In this document: positions 31,421-38,516 of the stretch, one piece after another
How the letters are laid out: each line of letters starts with the position of its first letter
Position numbering within the stretch: position 1 is the stretch's first letter
Source: Rikenellaceae bacterium
GTDB lineage: Bacteria > Bacteroidota > Bacteroidia > Bacteroidales > UBA932
DNA length: 38,516 nucleotides
NCBI GenBank assembly: GCA_022766385.1
Contig: JALEPJ010000057.1
Coordinates: forward strand, 1-38,516
Reading direction: 5' to 3'
Program-made: the position numbers and the translations under genes
The notes under the pieces: model-generated
Seen by the model: the letters and a program-made list of their open reading frames with translations, nothing else
Told to the model about the DNA's origin: nothing
The model's database searches: none

Positions 31421-32767
31421 ATGAAACAGTATATCGAACAGAACAAGGACAGGTTCTTTGAAGAGCTTTTCTCGCTCCTCAGGATTCCTTCCATCAGTGC
31501 AAAAAGTGAGAACAAAGCCGATATGAAGCGCTGTGCGGACAGACTGGTGCAGCTGCTTCTCGAGGCTGGAGCGGATGAGGCAGGAGTTTACCCTTCCAAG
31601 GGCAATCCTGTCGTGTACGGCCAGAAGATTGTCGACCCTTCTCTCAAAACAGTTCTCGTTTACGGCCACTACGATGTTCAGCCGCCCGAGCCTCTCGAGA
31701 AATGGAACAGCGACCCATTTGAGCCTGAAATCCACGATGGAGCCATCTGGGGGCGCGGTGCCAATGATGACAAGGGTCAGTTGTTCATGCATATCAAGGC
31801 TTTCGAGTTCCTGGTCCGCAGCGGGCAGTTGAAACACAATGTCAAGTTCATGTTCGAAGGTGAGGAAGAGATAGGCAGCCCTTCACTTCCAGCCTGGATA
31901 GAAGAGCATAAAGATATGCTCAAGGCGGATGTATGCCTCGTTTCCGACACTACTATGATAAGCGAGAAGGTCCCATCCATCAATTGCGGAATGCGCGGTC
32001 TTTCTTACCTTGAGGTCAAGGTTGTGGGACCGAACAAGGACCTCCACTCCGGGCACTACGGCGGAGCCGTTGCCAATCCGATTACAGTCCTGTGCGAGAT
32101 GATAGCCTCACTTCTCGATGAAGATGGAAGAGTCACTGTTCCAGGCTTTTACGACAAGGTGGTCGAGCTCTCGAAGGAGGATAGGGAGCTGCTTGGTAGA
32201 GCGCCTTTCGATATGGAGGAATACAAGAGTTTCCTCGACATTGCTGAAGTACGCGGTGAAAAAGGATATACTACTCTCGAGCGAACAGGCATACGTCCTT
32301 GCCTCGATGTCTGCGGCATATGGGGCGGATATACGGGCGAAGGTGCCAAAACCGTTCTGCCTTCGGAGGCTCACGCCAAGATTTCAATGAGACTCGTGCC
32401 TAATCAGCTCAGCTCGGAGATTACAAGACTCTTCGCCGAACACTTCAAGGCCATTGCTCCGGCTTGTGTCAAAGTGGAAATCAAGGAGTGCGAGGGCGGG
32501 GACGGCTTCCTCATTCCTATCAGTTCGGATGCATACAAGGCAGCATCGAGGGCAATTGGCGAGGTTTATGGAATAGAGCCGGTGCCTTCGCGCGGAGGCG
32601 GCAGCATTGCTGTGCTTGCCGAGGTTCAGAAGATTCTGGGTATTGACCCTCTCCTTATGGGCTTCGGCCTTGAAAGAGATACCATACACTCCCCTAATGA
32701 GAGTTATCTGCTGAAGCAGTTCTTTGGAGGAATGGAATCAATTGCATTGTTCTATCGCTACTATTGA
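31421..32767 (+). CDS. M20-family metallodipeptidase
   Basis: The 448-aa cytoplasmic enzyme has no signal peptide and should hydrolyse dipeptides after uptake. Metal ligands and catalytic residues are H83 and D85 in YGHYDVQPP, D116 in GANDDKG, E148/E149 in EGEEEIGS, the conserved SDTTM, and H-S-G-H-Y-G-G in the lid region (about 205-215). A second metal ligand histidine is in DTIHSPNE near the end. The length is normal. I chose ATG 31421; the frame from 31415 opens with TTG overlapping the previous stop. It completes a chain of DPP-IV, S9 peptidase and dipeptidase. Confidence 0.94.
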   Translation: MKQYIEQNKDRFFEELFSLLRIPSISAKSENKADMKRCADRLVQLLLEAGADEAGVYPSKGNPVVYGQKIVDPSLKTVLVYGHYDVQPPEPLEKWNSDPFEPEIHDGAIWGRGANDDKGQLFMHIKAFEFLVRSGQLKHNVKFMFEGEEEIGSPSLPAWIEEHKDMLKADVCLVSDTTMISEKVPSINCGMRGLSYLEVKVVGPNKDLHSGHYGGAVANPITVLCEMIASLLDEDGRVTVPGFYDKVVELSKEDRELLGRAPFDMEEYKSFLDIAEVRGEKGYTTLERTGIRPCLDVCGIWGGYTGEGAKTVLPSEAHAKISMRLVPNQLSSEITRLFAEHFKAIAPACVKVEIKECEGGDGFLIPISSDAYKAASRAIGEVYGIEPVPSRGGGSIAVLAEVQKILGIDPLLMGFGLERDTIHSPNESYLLKQFFGGMESIALFYRYY

Positions 32768-33678
32768 TGATACTGAACGCTTCAAAAACAGCAGGGCACC
32801 TCGCTTGCGCAGGTGCCTATATCATATTTGGGCTGAATATAGTCTTCTGCAAGGACATTGCCAACTCGGATGTTATCTCCCCTATTGCCCTGTTCAGTCT
32901 CAGGGCATTGGGCGCATCTGCGCTATTCTGGCTTGTTTCCGCCTTCCTTCCTCAGGAAAAAGTTGAAAGGGGCGACTTCCCCAAGATTGCCTTGGCCTCA
33001 TTCCTGGGACTCTTTCTCACCCAGGTCTCGTTTCTGGTAGGCATCAGGATGGTCACTTCCATCGATTGCTCCATTATGGGTACCTTGGGGCCGGTTATTA
33101 CGATGCTGTTTGCAGCCATATTCATCAAAGAACCCGTCACCTGGAAGAAGACCTTGGGAGTATGCACCAGTCTTGCCGGTGTTATCTTCCTGATACTCAA
33201 TTCAATAACAGCAGGAAACGGGGCTGCTCAGACCAGACCTTTGGGCATAGTGATGATGCTCGTCAATATCAGCAGCTTCTCCGCCTACCTGGGAATATTC
33301 AAACCCCTTATCAGCAAGTACAGTGCAGTGACTTTTATGAAGTGGATGTTTCTATTCTCGCTTCTGATGTCCCTGCCTTTCTCCCTGAAGGGTCTGTTGG
33401 AGGTCGATTACCTCCATATTCCGAAGAATGTCGCCCTTGAAATAGGATTTCTGATCTTCTTTGCCACCTTTGTAGCATATTTCCTCATTCCCTTCGGGCA
33501 AAAGAGGATACGTCCTACTCTGGTCAGTATGTACAACTATATTCAGCCCATTCTGGCCGTCGTGGTCAGCATTTGCATAGGTATGGACAAACTAAGCGCA
33601 GACAAGGTCATTGCGATAGCCTTCGTTGTAGCCGGAGTGCTAATAGTAAACCGGAGCAGGTCAGCACAGACCCAATAA
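32767..33678 (+). CDS. EamA-family (DMT) transporter
   Basis: The 303-aa protein has ten predicted membrane helices in two EamA repeats (about 10-140 and 160-295), including SLRALGASALFWLVS, GTLGPVITMLFAAIFIKEPV and, in the second half, YNYIQPILAVVVS. Members export or import small metabolites such as amino acids; here it is coupled to the dipeptidase gene by a TGATG overlap, which suggests amino-acid efflux or exchange, but this is inference. The start is ATG 32767; the frame from 32764 opens with TTG. It converges on clpX with ten bases between stops. Confidence 0.9.
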   Translation: MILNASKTAGHLACAGAYIIFGLNIVFCKDIANSDVISPIALFSLRALGASALFWLVSAFLPQEKVERGDFPKIALASFLGLFLTQVSFLVGIRMVTSIDCSIMGTLGPVITMLFAAIFIKEPVTWKKTLGVCTSLAGVIFLILNSITAGNGAAQTRPLGIVMMLVNISSFSAYLGIFKPLISKYSAVTFMKWMFLFSLLMSLPFSLKGLLEVDYLHIPKNVALEIGFLIFFATFVAYFLIPFGQKRIRPTLVSMYNYIQPILAVVVSICIGMDKLSADKVIAIAFVVAGVLIVNRSRSAQTQ

Positions 33679-33688
33679 GCCGGAAGAA

Positions 33689-34912
33689 TCAAATATTGGC
33701 AAGCTTGGCCTGAGCGTATTCGAGTGTAACGGTGAACTGCTTTTTCTTTGATGATGGTGCCTCGTACATTGCATCATTCATTATCTGTTCACATATGCTG
33801 CGCAAGCCTCTGGCTCCGAGCTTGTTCTTGATGGCAGTATCTACGATGAGATCGAGGACTTCAGGCTTGATGACAAGTTTCATCCCGTCCATTTCGAAAA
33901 TCTTCTCATACTGCTTGATAATTGCGTTCTTCGGTTCTGTCAGGATACGCTTGAGCGCTTCCCTGTCGAGCTGGTCCAGATATGTGATTACAGGCAGACG
34001 TCCGATTATCTCAGGAATGAGTCCATAGCCACGCAAATCCTGCGCAGAAACATACTGGAGCAGGTTCTCCTTGTCCACTCTCTGCTTGTCCTGAGCGCCA
34101 AAGCCTATCACCTGGGTATTCAGTCTCTGAGCGATTCTGCGCTCTATGCCTTCAAAGGCTCCTCCGCAGATAAAGAGGATGTTCTGGGTATTGACGTGCA
34201 CGAATTCCTGCTCGGGATGCTTGCGGCCTCCCTTTGGCGGGACATTGACGACATTGCCCTCGAGCAGTTTCAGCATAGCCTGCTGTACACCCTCTCCGGA
34301 TACATCGCGGGTAATTGACGGATTGTCGCTTTTACGGGCTATCTTGTCGATCTCATCGATGAAGACTATTCCTCTCTCCGCTTTCTGGACATCATAATCG
34401 GATTCCTGGAGGAGACGTGTCAGTATACTTTCGACATCCTCTCCGACGTAGCCGGCTTCGGTCAGGACAGTAGCGTCCACTATGGTGAAAGGAACATCGA
34501 GAAGTTTGGCAATAGTCTTGGCCATCAAGGTTTTACCCGTTCCTGTAGGGCCAACCATAAGGATATTCGACTTCTCGAGCTCAACCCCGTCGTCAGACTT
34601 CTCCACAAGATTGTGATTGATTCTTTTGTAGTGATTGTACACCGCTACCGCAAGAAGTTTCTTGGCCCTGTCCTGACCAATGACATATTGGTCAAGAAAA
34701 GCCTTAATTGCCTTCGGCTTCTGAAGTTCTCCAAGTTCGAGGGCAGTATTCTCATCATCCTTTCTCGCCTGCTCCATTTCTTTCAAATAGTCCGAGGCAA
34801 TATGGATACAATCCGTGCAGATATAACCCTCAAGTCCGCTGAGGAGCATAGGAACCTCATCCTCGTTCCTTCCGCAGAACATACAGTATCTGTTATTGTT
34901 CTTACGCGCCAT
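33689..34912 (-). CDS. clpX: ATP-dependent Clp protease ATP-binding subunit ClpX
   Basis: The 407-aa AAA+ unfoldase recognises and unfolds substrates for ClpP. The N-terminal zinc-binding domain has C10, C13, C32 and C35. Walker A is GPTGTGKT, Walker B is VFIDEIDK, and the pore loop GYVGED and the ClpP-binding IGF loop ([10 protein letters not shown]) are readable. The length is normal. It follows clpP on the minus strand with a one-base TAATG overlap. Confidence 0.97.
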   Translation of the reverse strand: MARKNNNRYCMFCGRNEDEVPMLLSGLEGYICTDCIHIASDYLKEMEQARKDDENTALELGELQKPKAIKAFLDQYVIGQDRAKKLLAVAVYNHYKRINHNLVEKSDDGVELEKSNILMVGPTGTGKTLMAKTIAKLLDVPFTIVDATVLTEAGYVGEDVESILTRLLQESDYDVQKAERGIVFIDEIDKIARKSDNPSITRDVSGEGVQQAMLKLLEGNVVNVPPKGGRKHPEQEFVHVNTQNILFICGGAFEGIERRIAQRLNTQVIGFGAQDKQRVDKENLLQYVSAQDLRGYGLIPEIIGRLPVITYLDQLDREALKRILTEPKNAIIKQYEKIFEMDGMKLVIKPEVLDLIVDTAIKNKLGARGLRSICEQIMNDAMYEAPSSKKKQFTVTLEYAQAKLANI

Positions 34913-35580
34913 TACTTCTTCTTTTTGGACAATATCTCATCAATCATTCCATATTCCAGAGCCTCCTGGGAAGTCATCCAGAAATCACGGTCCGCATCGG
35001 CAAACACCCTGTCATAATCCTGGCCGGAGTGCTCCGCGATGATGCTTATCAACTCTGCACGGGTCTTCTCTATCTCCTTGGCAGCAATGAGTATGTCAGA
35101 AGCCTGGCCCTTGGCTCCTCCGAGAGGCTGGTGGATAAGTACCTTGGAATGAGGCAGGGCAGATCTCTTGCCCTTGGCGCCGGCACAGAGCAGCACTGAG
35201 CCCATTGAGGCAGCCAGACCTGTACAGATGGTGGCAACATCAGGTTCTACGAGCTGCATAGTATCGTATATACCCAGACCGGATGACACCTGGCCTCCTG
35301 GCGTATTGAGATATAGGGAAATATCAGCCGAAGGGTCAGTTGATGCAAGGAAGAGAAGCTGGGCCTGAATGATATTGGCCACATCATCGTCAATAGGAAC
35401 TCCCAGGAAGATGATACGGTCCATCATCAGGCGGCTGAAAACGTCCATAGATGCAACATTCAGCTTTCTTTCCTCAATGATGGTAGGATTGATATATGAA
35501 TCATAGACAGATTCATACCTGTGAAGCGTCAGAGAGCTGATGCCGTGCTCCAGTCGCGCATATTTGTTGAATTCTTTCAT
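34912..35580 (-). CDS. clpP: ATP-dependent Clp protease proteolytic subunit ClpP
   Basis: The 222-aa serine protease forms the double-heptamer chamber used by ClpX. The catalytic triad is readable: S in [12 protein letters not shown] in VLIHQPLGG and D in [10 protein letters not shown]. The N-terminal extension ([15 protein letters not shown]) matches the Bacteroidetes form. I chose ATG 35580 over ATG 35589, three codons upstream, because the alignment to family N termini starts there and the promoter would leave only about five nucleotides before 35589. Both remain possible. It is the first gene of clpP-clpX. Confidence 0.95.
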   Translation of the reverse strand: MKEFNKYARLEHGISSLTLHRYESVYDSYINPTIIEERKLNVASMDVFSRLMMDRIIFLGVPIDDDVANIIQAQLLFLASTDPSADISLYLNTPGGQVSSGLGIYDTMQLVEPDVATICTGLAASMGSVLLCAGAKGKRSALPHSKVLIHQPLGGAKGQASDILIAAKEIEKTRAELISIIAEHSGQDYDRVFADADRDFWMTSQEALEYGMIDEILSKKKK

Positions 35581-35600
35581 ATCTTTCATAATTGGAATAT

Positions 35601-35632
35601 CAAAGATACATTATTTCTGCTTCAGAAGCAAA
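35601..35632 (-). promoter_or_regulatory. Promoter of clpP-clpX
   Basis: On the minus strand TTTG (35629-35632), 20 nt, TATCTTTG (35601-35608): an exact vegetative promoter, same spacing as the rpmE2 promoter. Confidence 0.8.
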
Positions 35633-35667
35633 ATGAAAATATACGGCTGCATTTTTGGATTAAAACG

Positions 35668-35699
35668 ATTGACATTTTGTAGAGGAATGGTTACCTTTA
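35668..35699 (+). promoter_or_regulatory. Promoter of xylA
   Basis: ATTG (35668-35671), 20 nt, TACCTTTA (35692-35699). Each element differs from consensus by one base. The -7 element is overlapped by a palindrome (35695-35710). Confidence 0.6.
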
Positions 35700-35710
35700 A
35701 TGAATTAAAG
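35695..35710 (+). promoter_or_regulatory. Candidate operator: palindrome on the xylA promoter
   Basis: CTTTAAT, GA, ATTAAAG is a 7-2-7 inverted repeat covering the end of the -7 element and the expected transcription start. This is the usual place for a repressor site. It shares CTTTAA-N4-TTAAAG with the palindrome before rpmE2. Confidence 0.5.
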
Positions 35711-35735
35711 TATATAGACCAAACATTATAACACT

Positions 35736-37055
35736 ATGACAAATAAGCAGTACTTTCCTCAGATTGGAAAAATCCCTTACGAGGGACCTGAAAGCAAGAA
35801 TCCTCTGGCATTCCACTATTACGACCCTGAACGTGTAGTGCTGGGAAAAACAATGAAAGAATGGCTCAGATTCGCAATGTGCTGGTGGCACACTCTCGGC
35901 CAGGCCAGCGGAGACCAGTTCGGAGGACAGACCCGTTCTTACGAATGGGACAAGGCAGATTGTCCGGTACAGAGGGCTAAGGACAAACTGGATGCAGGCT
36001 TCGAGATTATGCAGAAGCTCGGAATCGAATATTACTGTTTCCACGATGTTGACCTTATTGAAGAAGCAGCCAGCATTGAGGAGTATGAGGCCAGAATGCA
36101 GGCCATCACGGACTATGCTCTTGAAAGGATGAAAGAGACAGGTATCAAGCTCCTCTGGGGTACTGCAAATGTATTCGGGCATAAGAGATATATGAACGGT
36201 GCGGCCACCAACCCTGATTTCGACGTTGTGGCACGTGCAGCTGTACAGATTAAGAATGCCATCGACGCCACCATCAAGCTCGGTGGTTCGAACTATGTAT
36301 TCTGGGGAGGTCGCGAGGGTTACTCAAGTCTGCTCAATACCCAGATGCAGAGGGAGAAGGACCATCTCGCCAATATGCTGAAGGCAGCGCGCGACTATGC
36401 ACGTTCAAAGGGCTTTACCGGCACCTTCCTCATCGAGCCTAAGCCGATGGAGCCGACCAAGCATCAGTATGATGTTGACACTGAAACCGTTATTGGCTTC
36501 CTCCGCGCACACGGACTGGAGAAGGACTTTAAGGTTAACATTGAGGTCAATCACGCCACCCTCGCAGGCCATACCTTCGAACACGAGCTTGCGGTAGCTG
36601 TGGACAATGGAATGCTCGGCTCAATTGATGCCAACCGCGGAGATGCCCAGAACGGCTGGGACACCGACCAGTTCCCGATTGACAGTCTTGACCTGACCCA
36701 GGCGATGCTCCAGATTGTGCGCAATGGCGGTTTGGGCAACGGCGGTTCCAACTTCGACGCCAAGCTCCGCAGAAATTCAACTGACCCTGAGGACATCTTC
36801 ATTGCTCACATCAGCGGAATGGACACTATGGCCCGCGGACTTCTCAGCGCAGCTTCCATCATAGAGAACTCCCCTATTCCTCAGATGGTCAAAGACCGTT
36901 ATGCTTCATTCGACTCAGGTAAGGGCAAGGAGTTCGAAGAAGGCAAGCTCAGCCTTGAAGAACTTGTCGAATATGCCAAGAGCAAGGGCGAACCTGCTGT
37001 AATCAGCGGAAAACAGGAGCTTTACGAAACACTTGTCAACCTTTATTCAGTATAA
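35736..37055 (+). CDS. xylA: Xylose isomerase
   Basis: The 439-aa TIM-barrel enzyme converts D-xylose to D-xylulose. H103 and D106 in CFHDVD form the ring-opening pair; metal ligands are E234 and the K236 beside it ([14 protein letters not shown]), E270 and H273 in [12 protein letters not shown], and D298 in SIDANRGD. The length and opening ([15 protein letters not shown]) are those of class II isomerases common in Bacteroidetes. It is followed after three bases by a sugar/H+ symporter gene. A gene for xylulokinase is not seen within the window. Confidence 0.97.
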   Translation: MTNKQYFPQIGKIPYEGPESKNPLAFHYYDPERVVLGKTMKEWLRFAMCWWHTLGQASGDQFGGQTRSYEWDKADCPVQRAKDKLDAGFEIMQKLGIEYYCFHDVDLIEEAASIEEYEARMQAITDYALERMKETGIKLLWGTANVFGHKRYMNGAATNPDFDVVARAAVQIKNAIDATIKLGGSNYVFWGGREGYSSLLNTQMQREKDHLANMLKAARDYARSKGFTGTFLIEPKPMEPTKHQYDVDTETVIGFLRAHGLEKDFKVNIEVNHATLAGHTFEHELAVAVDNGMLGSIDANRGDAQNGWDTDQFPIDSLDLTQAMLQIVRNGGLGNGGSNFDAKLRRNSTDPEDIFIAHISGMDTMARGLLSAASIIENSPIPQMVKDRYASFDSGKGKEFEEGKLSLEELVEYAKSKGEPAVISGKQELYETLVNLYSV

Positions 37056-37058
37056 AGT

Positions 37059-38468
37059 ATGGCTGACTACAGACAAAACGGCAGCAAGGGCTACCTGCTC
37101 GGGATAGTCCTTGTGGCCGTCATCGGAGGATTGCTGTTCGGATACGATACAGCGGTCATTTCTGGAGCAGAGCAGGGACTGCAGTCGTTCTTCAGCAGCG
37201 CAAGCGACTTCCAGTACAGCGATGCCATACACGGATTCACCACATCCAGCGCACTTATAGGCTGTATTATCGGAGCTTTTGTCTCCGGCATCATTGCCGC
37301 ACGTTTCGGTCGCAAGAAATCGCTTTTCCTGGCAGGAATACTCTTCTTCGTATCCGCCCTCGGCTCATACCAGCCTGAATTCCTTTTCTTCCAGAAGGGA
37401 GTTGCCAGCCTACCATTGCTCATTGCCTTCAATATCTACCGCATCATCGGCGGCATCGGCGTCGGAATTGCCTCCGCTCTCTGTCCTATGTATATTGCGG
37501 AGGTGGCACCGGCATCGAAAAGAGGAGCTCTCGTTTCCTGGAACCAGTTCGCCATCATCTTCGGCCAGCTGGTGGTGTATTTCGTGAACTATCTCATCAT
37601 ACGCAGCCATGCAAGCGACCCCGCTGTTCAGGAATGGACGGCCCAGGTAGGCTGGAGGGCAATGTTCGTAAGCGAGAGCATCCCTGCAGGTATCTTTACT
37701 CTGCTGATTCTGCTAATCCCTGAGACACCGAGATATCTTGTTCTCAACGGGCAGGATGAAAAGGCTCTTGAGATTCTGACTAAGGTCAATGGTGAAAGCA
37801 AGGCCCGCGAGATTCTCGGGCAGATTAAGGAGACAGCCGTTGAAAAGACCGAAAAGCTCCTTAGCTACGGCTGGATTGTCATTTTCGTTGGCATTATGCT
37901 CAGCGTTTTCCAGCAGGCTATCGGTATCAATGCCGTGCTGTATTTCGCGCCACGCATTTTCGAGTCAATGGGCTTGGGTAATCCTATGATGTACACCGTC
38001 TTTATGGGCGTCATAAATATCACTTTCACCCTCCTCGCCATCTTTACCGTCGAAAAATTGGGGCGCAAGCCATTGCTAATCAGCGGATCGATACTTATGG
38101 CAATAGGCGCCTTCGGCGTTGCGTTCAGCAATATACTCGAGGTTCCTGCCATTGTGCCGGTGATCAGCATACTTGTTTACAGTGCAGCCTTTATGTTCAG
38201 TTGGGGACCGATATGCTGGGTTTATCTCTCCGAACTGTTCCCGAACACCATCAGAAGCCAGGCCACTGCAATTGCCGTAGCCTTCCAGTGGATATTCAAC
38301 TGGATAGTTTCAACGTCATTCGTGCCGATGGCCAACAGTCTCGGCTACTGGTTCACTTATGGACTCTATGGAGTAATCTGTATCCTTGCCGCCCTCTTCG
38401 TATGGCGACTCGTTCCCGAGACCAAGGGCAAGACCCTCGAGGATATGACCAAATTATGGAAAAAATAA
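37059..38468 (+). CDS. xylE: MFS sugar/proton symporter (XylE-like)
   Basis: The 469-aa inner-membrane protein has twelve predicted membrane helices and the sugar-porter signatures: GGLLFGYDTAVISGAE in TM1, RFGRKKS after TM2, R-I-I-G-G-I-G-V-G in TM4, PETPRYLV after TM6, QQAIGINAVLYFAP in TM7 and PETKGKTLEDM at the end. Adjacency to xylA makes D-xylose the likely substrate, though related porters carry glucose or arabinose. It lies three bases after xylA and is surely in the same operon. Confidence 0.93.
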   Translation: MADYRQNGSKGYLLGIVLVAVIGGLLFGYDTAVISGAEQGLQSFFSSASDFQYSDAIHGFTTSSALIGCIIGAFVSGIIAARFGRKKSLFLAGILFFVSALGSYQPEFLFFQKGVASLPLLIAFNIYRIIGGIGVGIASALCPMYIAEVAPASKRGALVSWNQFAIIFGQLVVYFVNYLIIRSHASDPAVQEWTAQVGWRAMFVSESIPAGIFTLLILLIPETPRYLVLNGQDEKALEILTKVNGESKAREILGQIKETAVEKTEKLLSYGWIVIFVGIMLSVFQQAIGINAVLYFAPRIFESMGLGNPMMYTVFMGVINITFTLLAIFTVEKLGRKPLLISGSILMAIGAFGVAFSNILEVPAIVPVISILVYSAAFMFSWGPICWVYLSELFPNTIRSQATAIAVAFQWIFNWIVSTSFVPMANSLGYWFTYGLYGVICILAALFVWRLVPETKGKTLEDMTKLWKK

Positions 38469-38491
38469 TAATCAATAAATATTTATAGCGT

Positions 38492-38516
38492 ATGAAGACA
38501 ATTTTGATTGCAGAAG
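38492..38516 (+). CDS. Start of a further gene (partial)
   Basis: An ATG at 38492 opens a frame reading MKTILIAE up to the window edge, 23 bases after the transporter stop and on the same strand. Only eight residues are visible, so the product cannot be named. It may belong to the xylose unit. Confidence 0.4.

Noticed and set aside
33672..33699. CCAATA/TATTGG inverted repeat between the EamA and clpX genes as a bidirectional terminator
   Set aside because: Only six pairs with a 16-nt loop, no GC-rich stem and no U tract; it also lies within the ends of both reading frames.
1..38516. CRISPR arrays, rRNA genes, prophage or restriction/defence islands
   Set aside because: No regularly spaced direct repeats, no rRNA-like sequence, and no phage or restriction genes were seen; the IS110 element is the only mobile DNA recognised.

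Overview
The window looks like a chromosomal segment of an uncultured or gut-type member of the Bacteroidales. The evidence is the promoter style (TTTG, 19-20 nt, TAnnTTTG), DUF4252 genes beside an ECF sigma factor, type B L31, a Bacteroidetes-type Wza/Wzc pair, S9 dipeptidyl-peptidase genes, and weak Shine-Dalgarno sequences. I cannot name a genus from the sequence alone. Apart from an IS110-family element near the left edge it reads as ordinary housekeeping chromosome with short operons and very tight gene packing: many TGATG, TAATG or ATGA overlaps and convergent stop codons that touch.

Left part (1-8.7 kb). A nucleotidyltransferase-family gene runs off the left edge. Next comes an IS110-family transposase whose two non-coding flanks are both dense in inverted repeats; the upstream flank is a good candidate for a bridge RNA. 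Then follow a SEC-C motif protein, an arginase-superfamily protein and a GH3 beta-glucosidase lipoprotein (one minus-strand unit), an unrecognised 154-aa protein, an RluA-type pseudouridine synthase and a YqeY-like protein.

Exopolysaccharide unit (8.7-13.8 kb, minus). Wza-like export lipoprotein, Wzc-like tyrosine autokinase, Nif3-like metal protein and mannose-1-phosphate guanylyltransferase are closely spaced. No glycosyltransferases are present here.

Envelope and stress part (13.9-22.6 kb). A four-gene unit encodes a TM2-domain protein, a LolA-like periplasmic protein and two proteins with a TM2-like 'PGLG/PPLG' hairpin at the C terminus. On the opposite strand lies a module of DUF4252, ECF sigma factor, small anti-sigma-like membrane protein and a second DUF4252. 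Then come tRNA-Phe, an OmpA-family lipoprotein, a PriA-like protein that has lost its ATPase motifs and zinc cluster, a small lipoprotein and tRNA-Glu.

Right part (22.6-38.5 kb). A DUF486 membrane protein, glmM coupled to a DUF1343 (NamZ-like) gene, and rpmE2 are followed by an operon for peptide use (small membrane protein, DPP-IV-like S9 peptidase, second S9 peptidase, M20 dipeptidase, EamA transporter). Then come clpP-clpX on the minus strand and a xylose unit (xylA, sugar/H+ symporter) with a palindromic operator candidate on its promoter. A new gene begins at the right edge.

Most notable: the structured flanks of the IS110 element, the ATPase-dead PriA, the TM2-like operon, the DUF1343 protein with an altered active-site motif, and a shared CTTTAA-N4-TTAAAG palindrome before rpmE2 and xylA.
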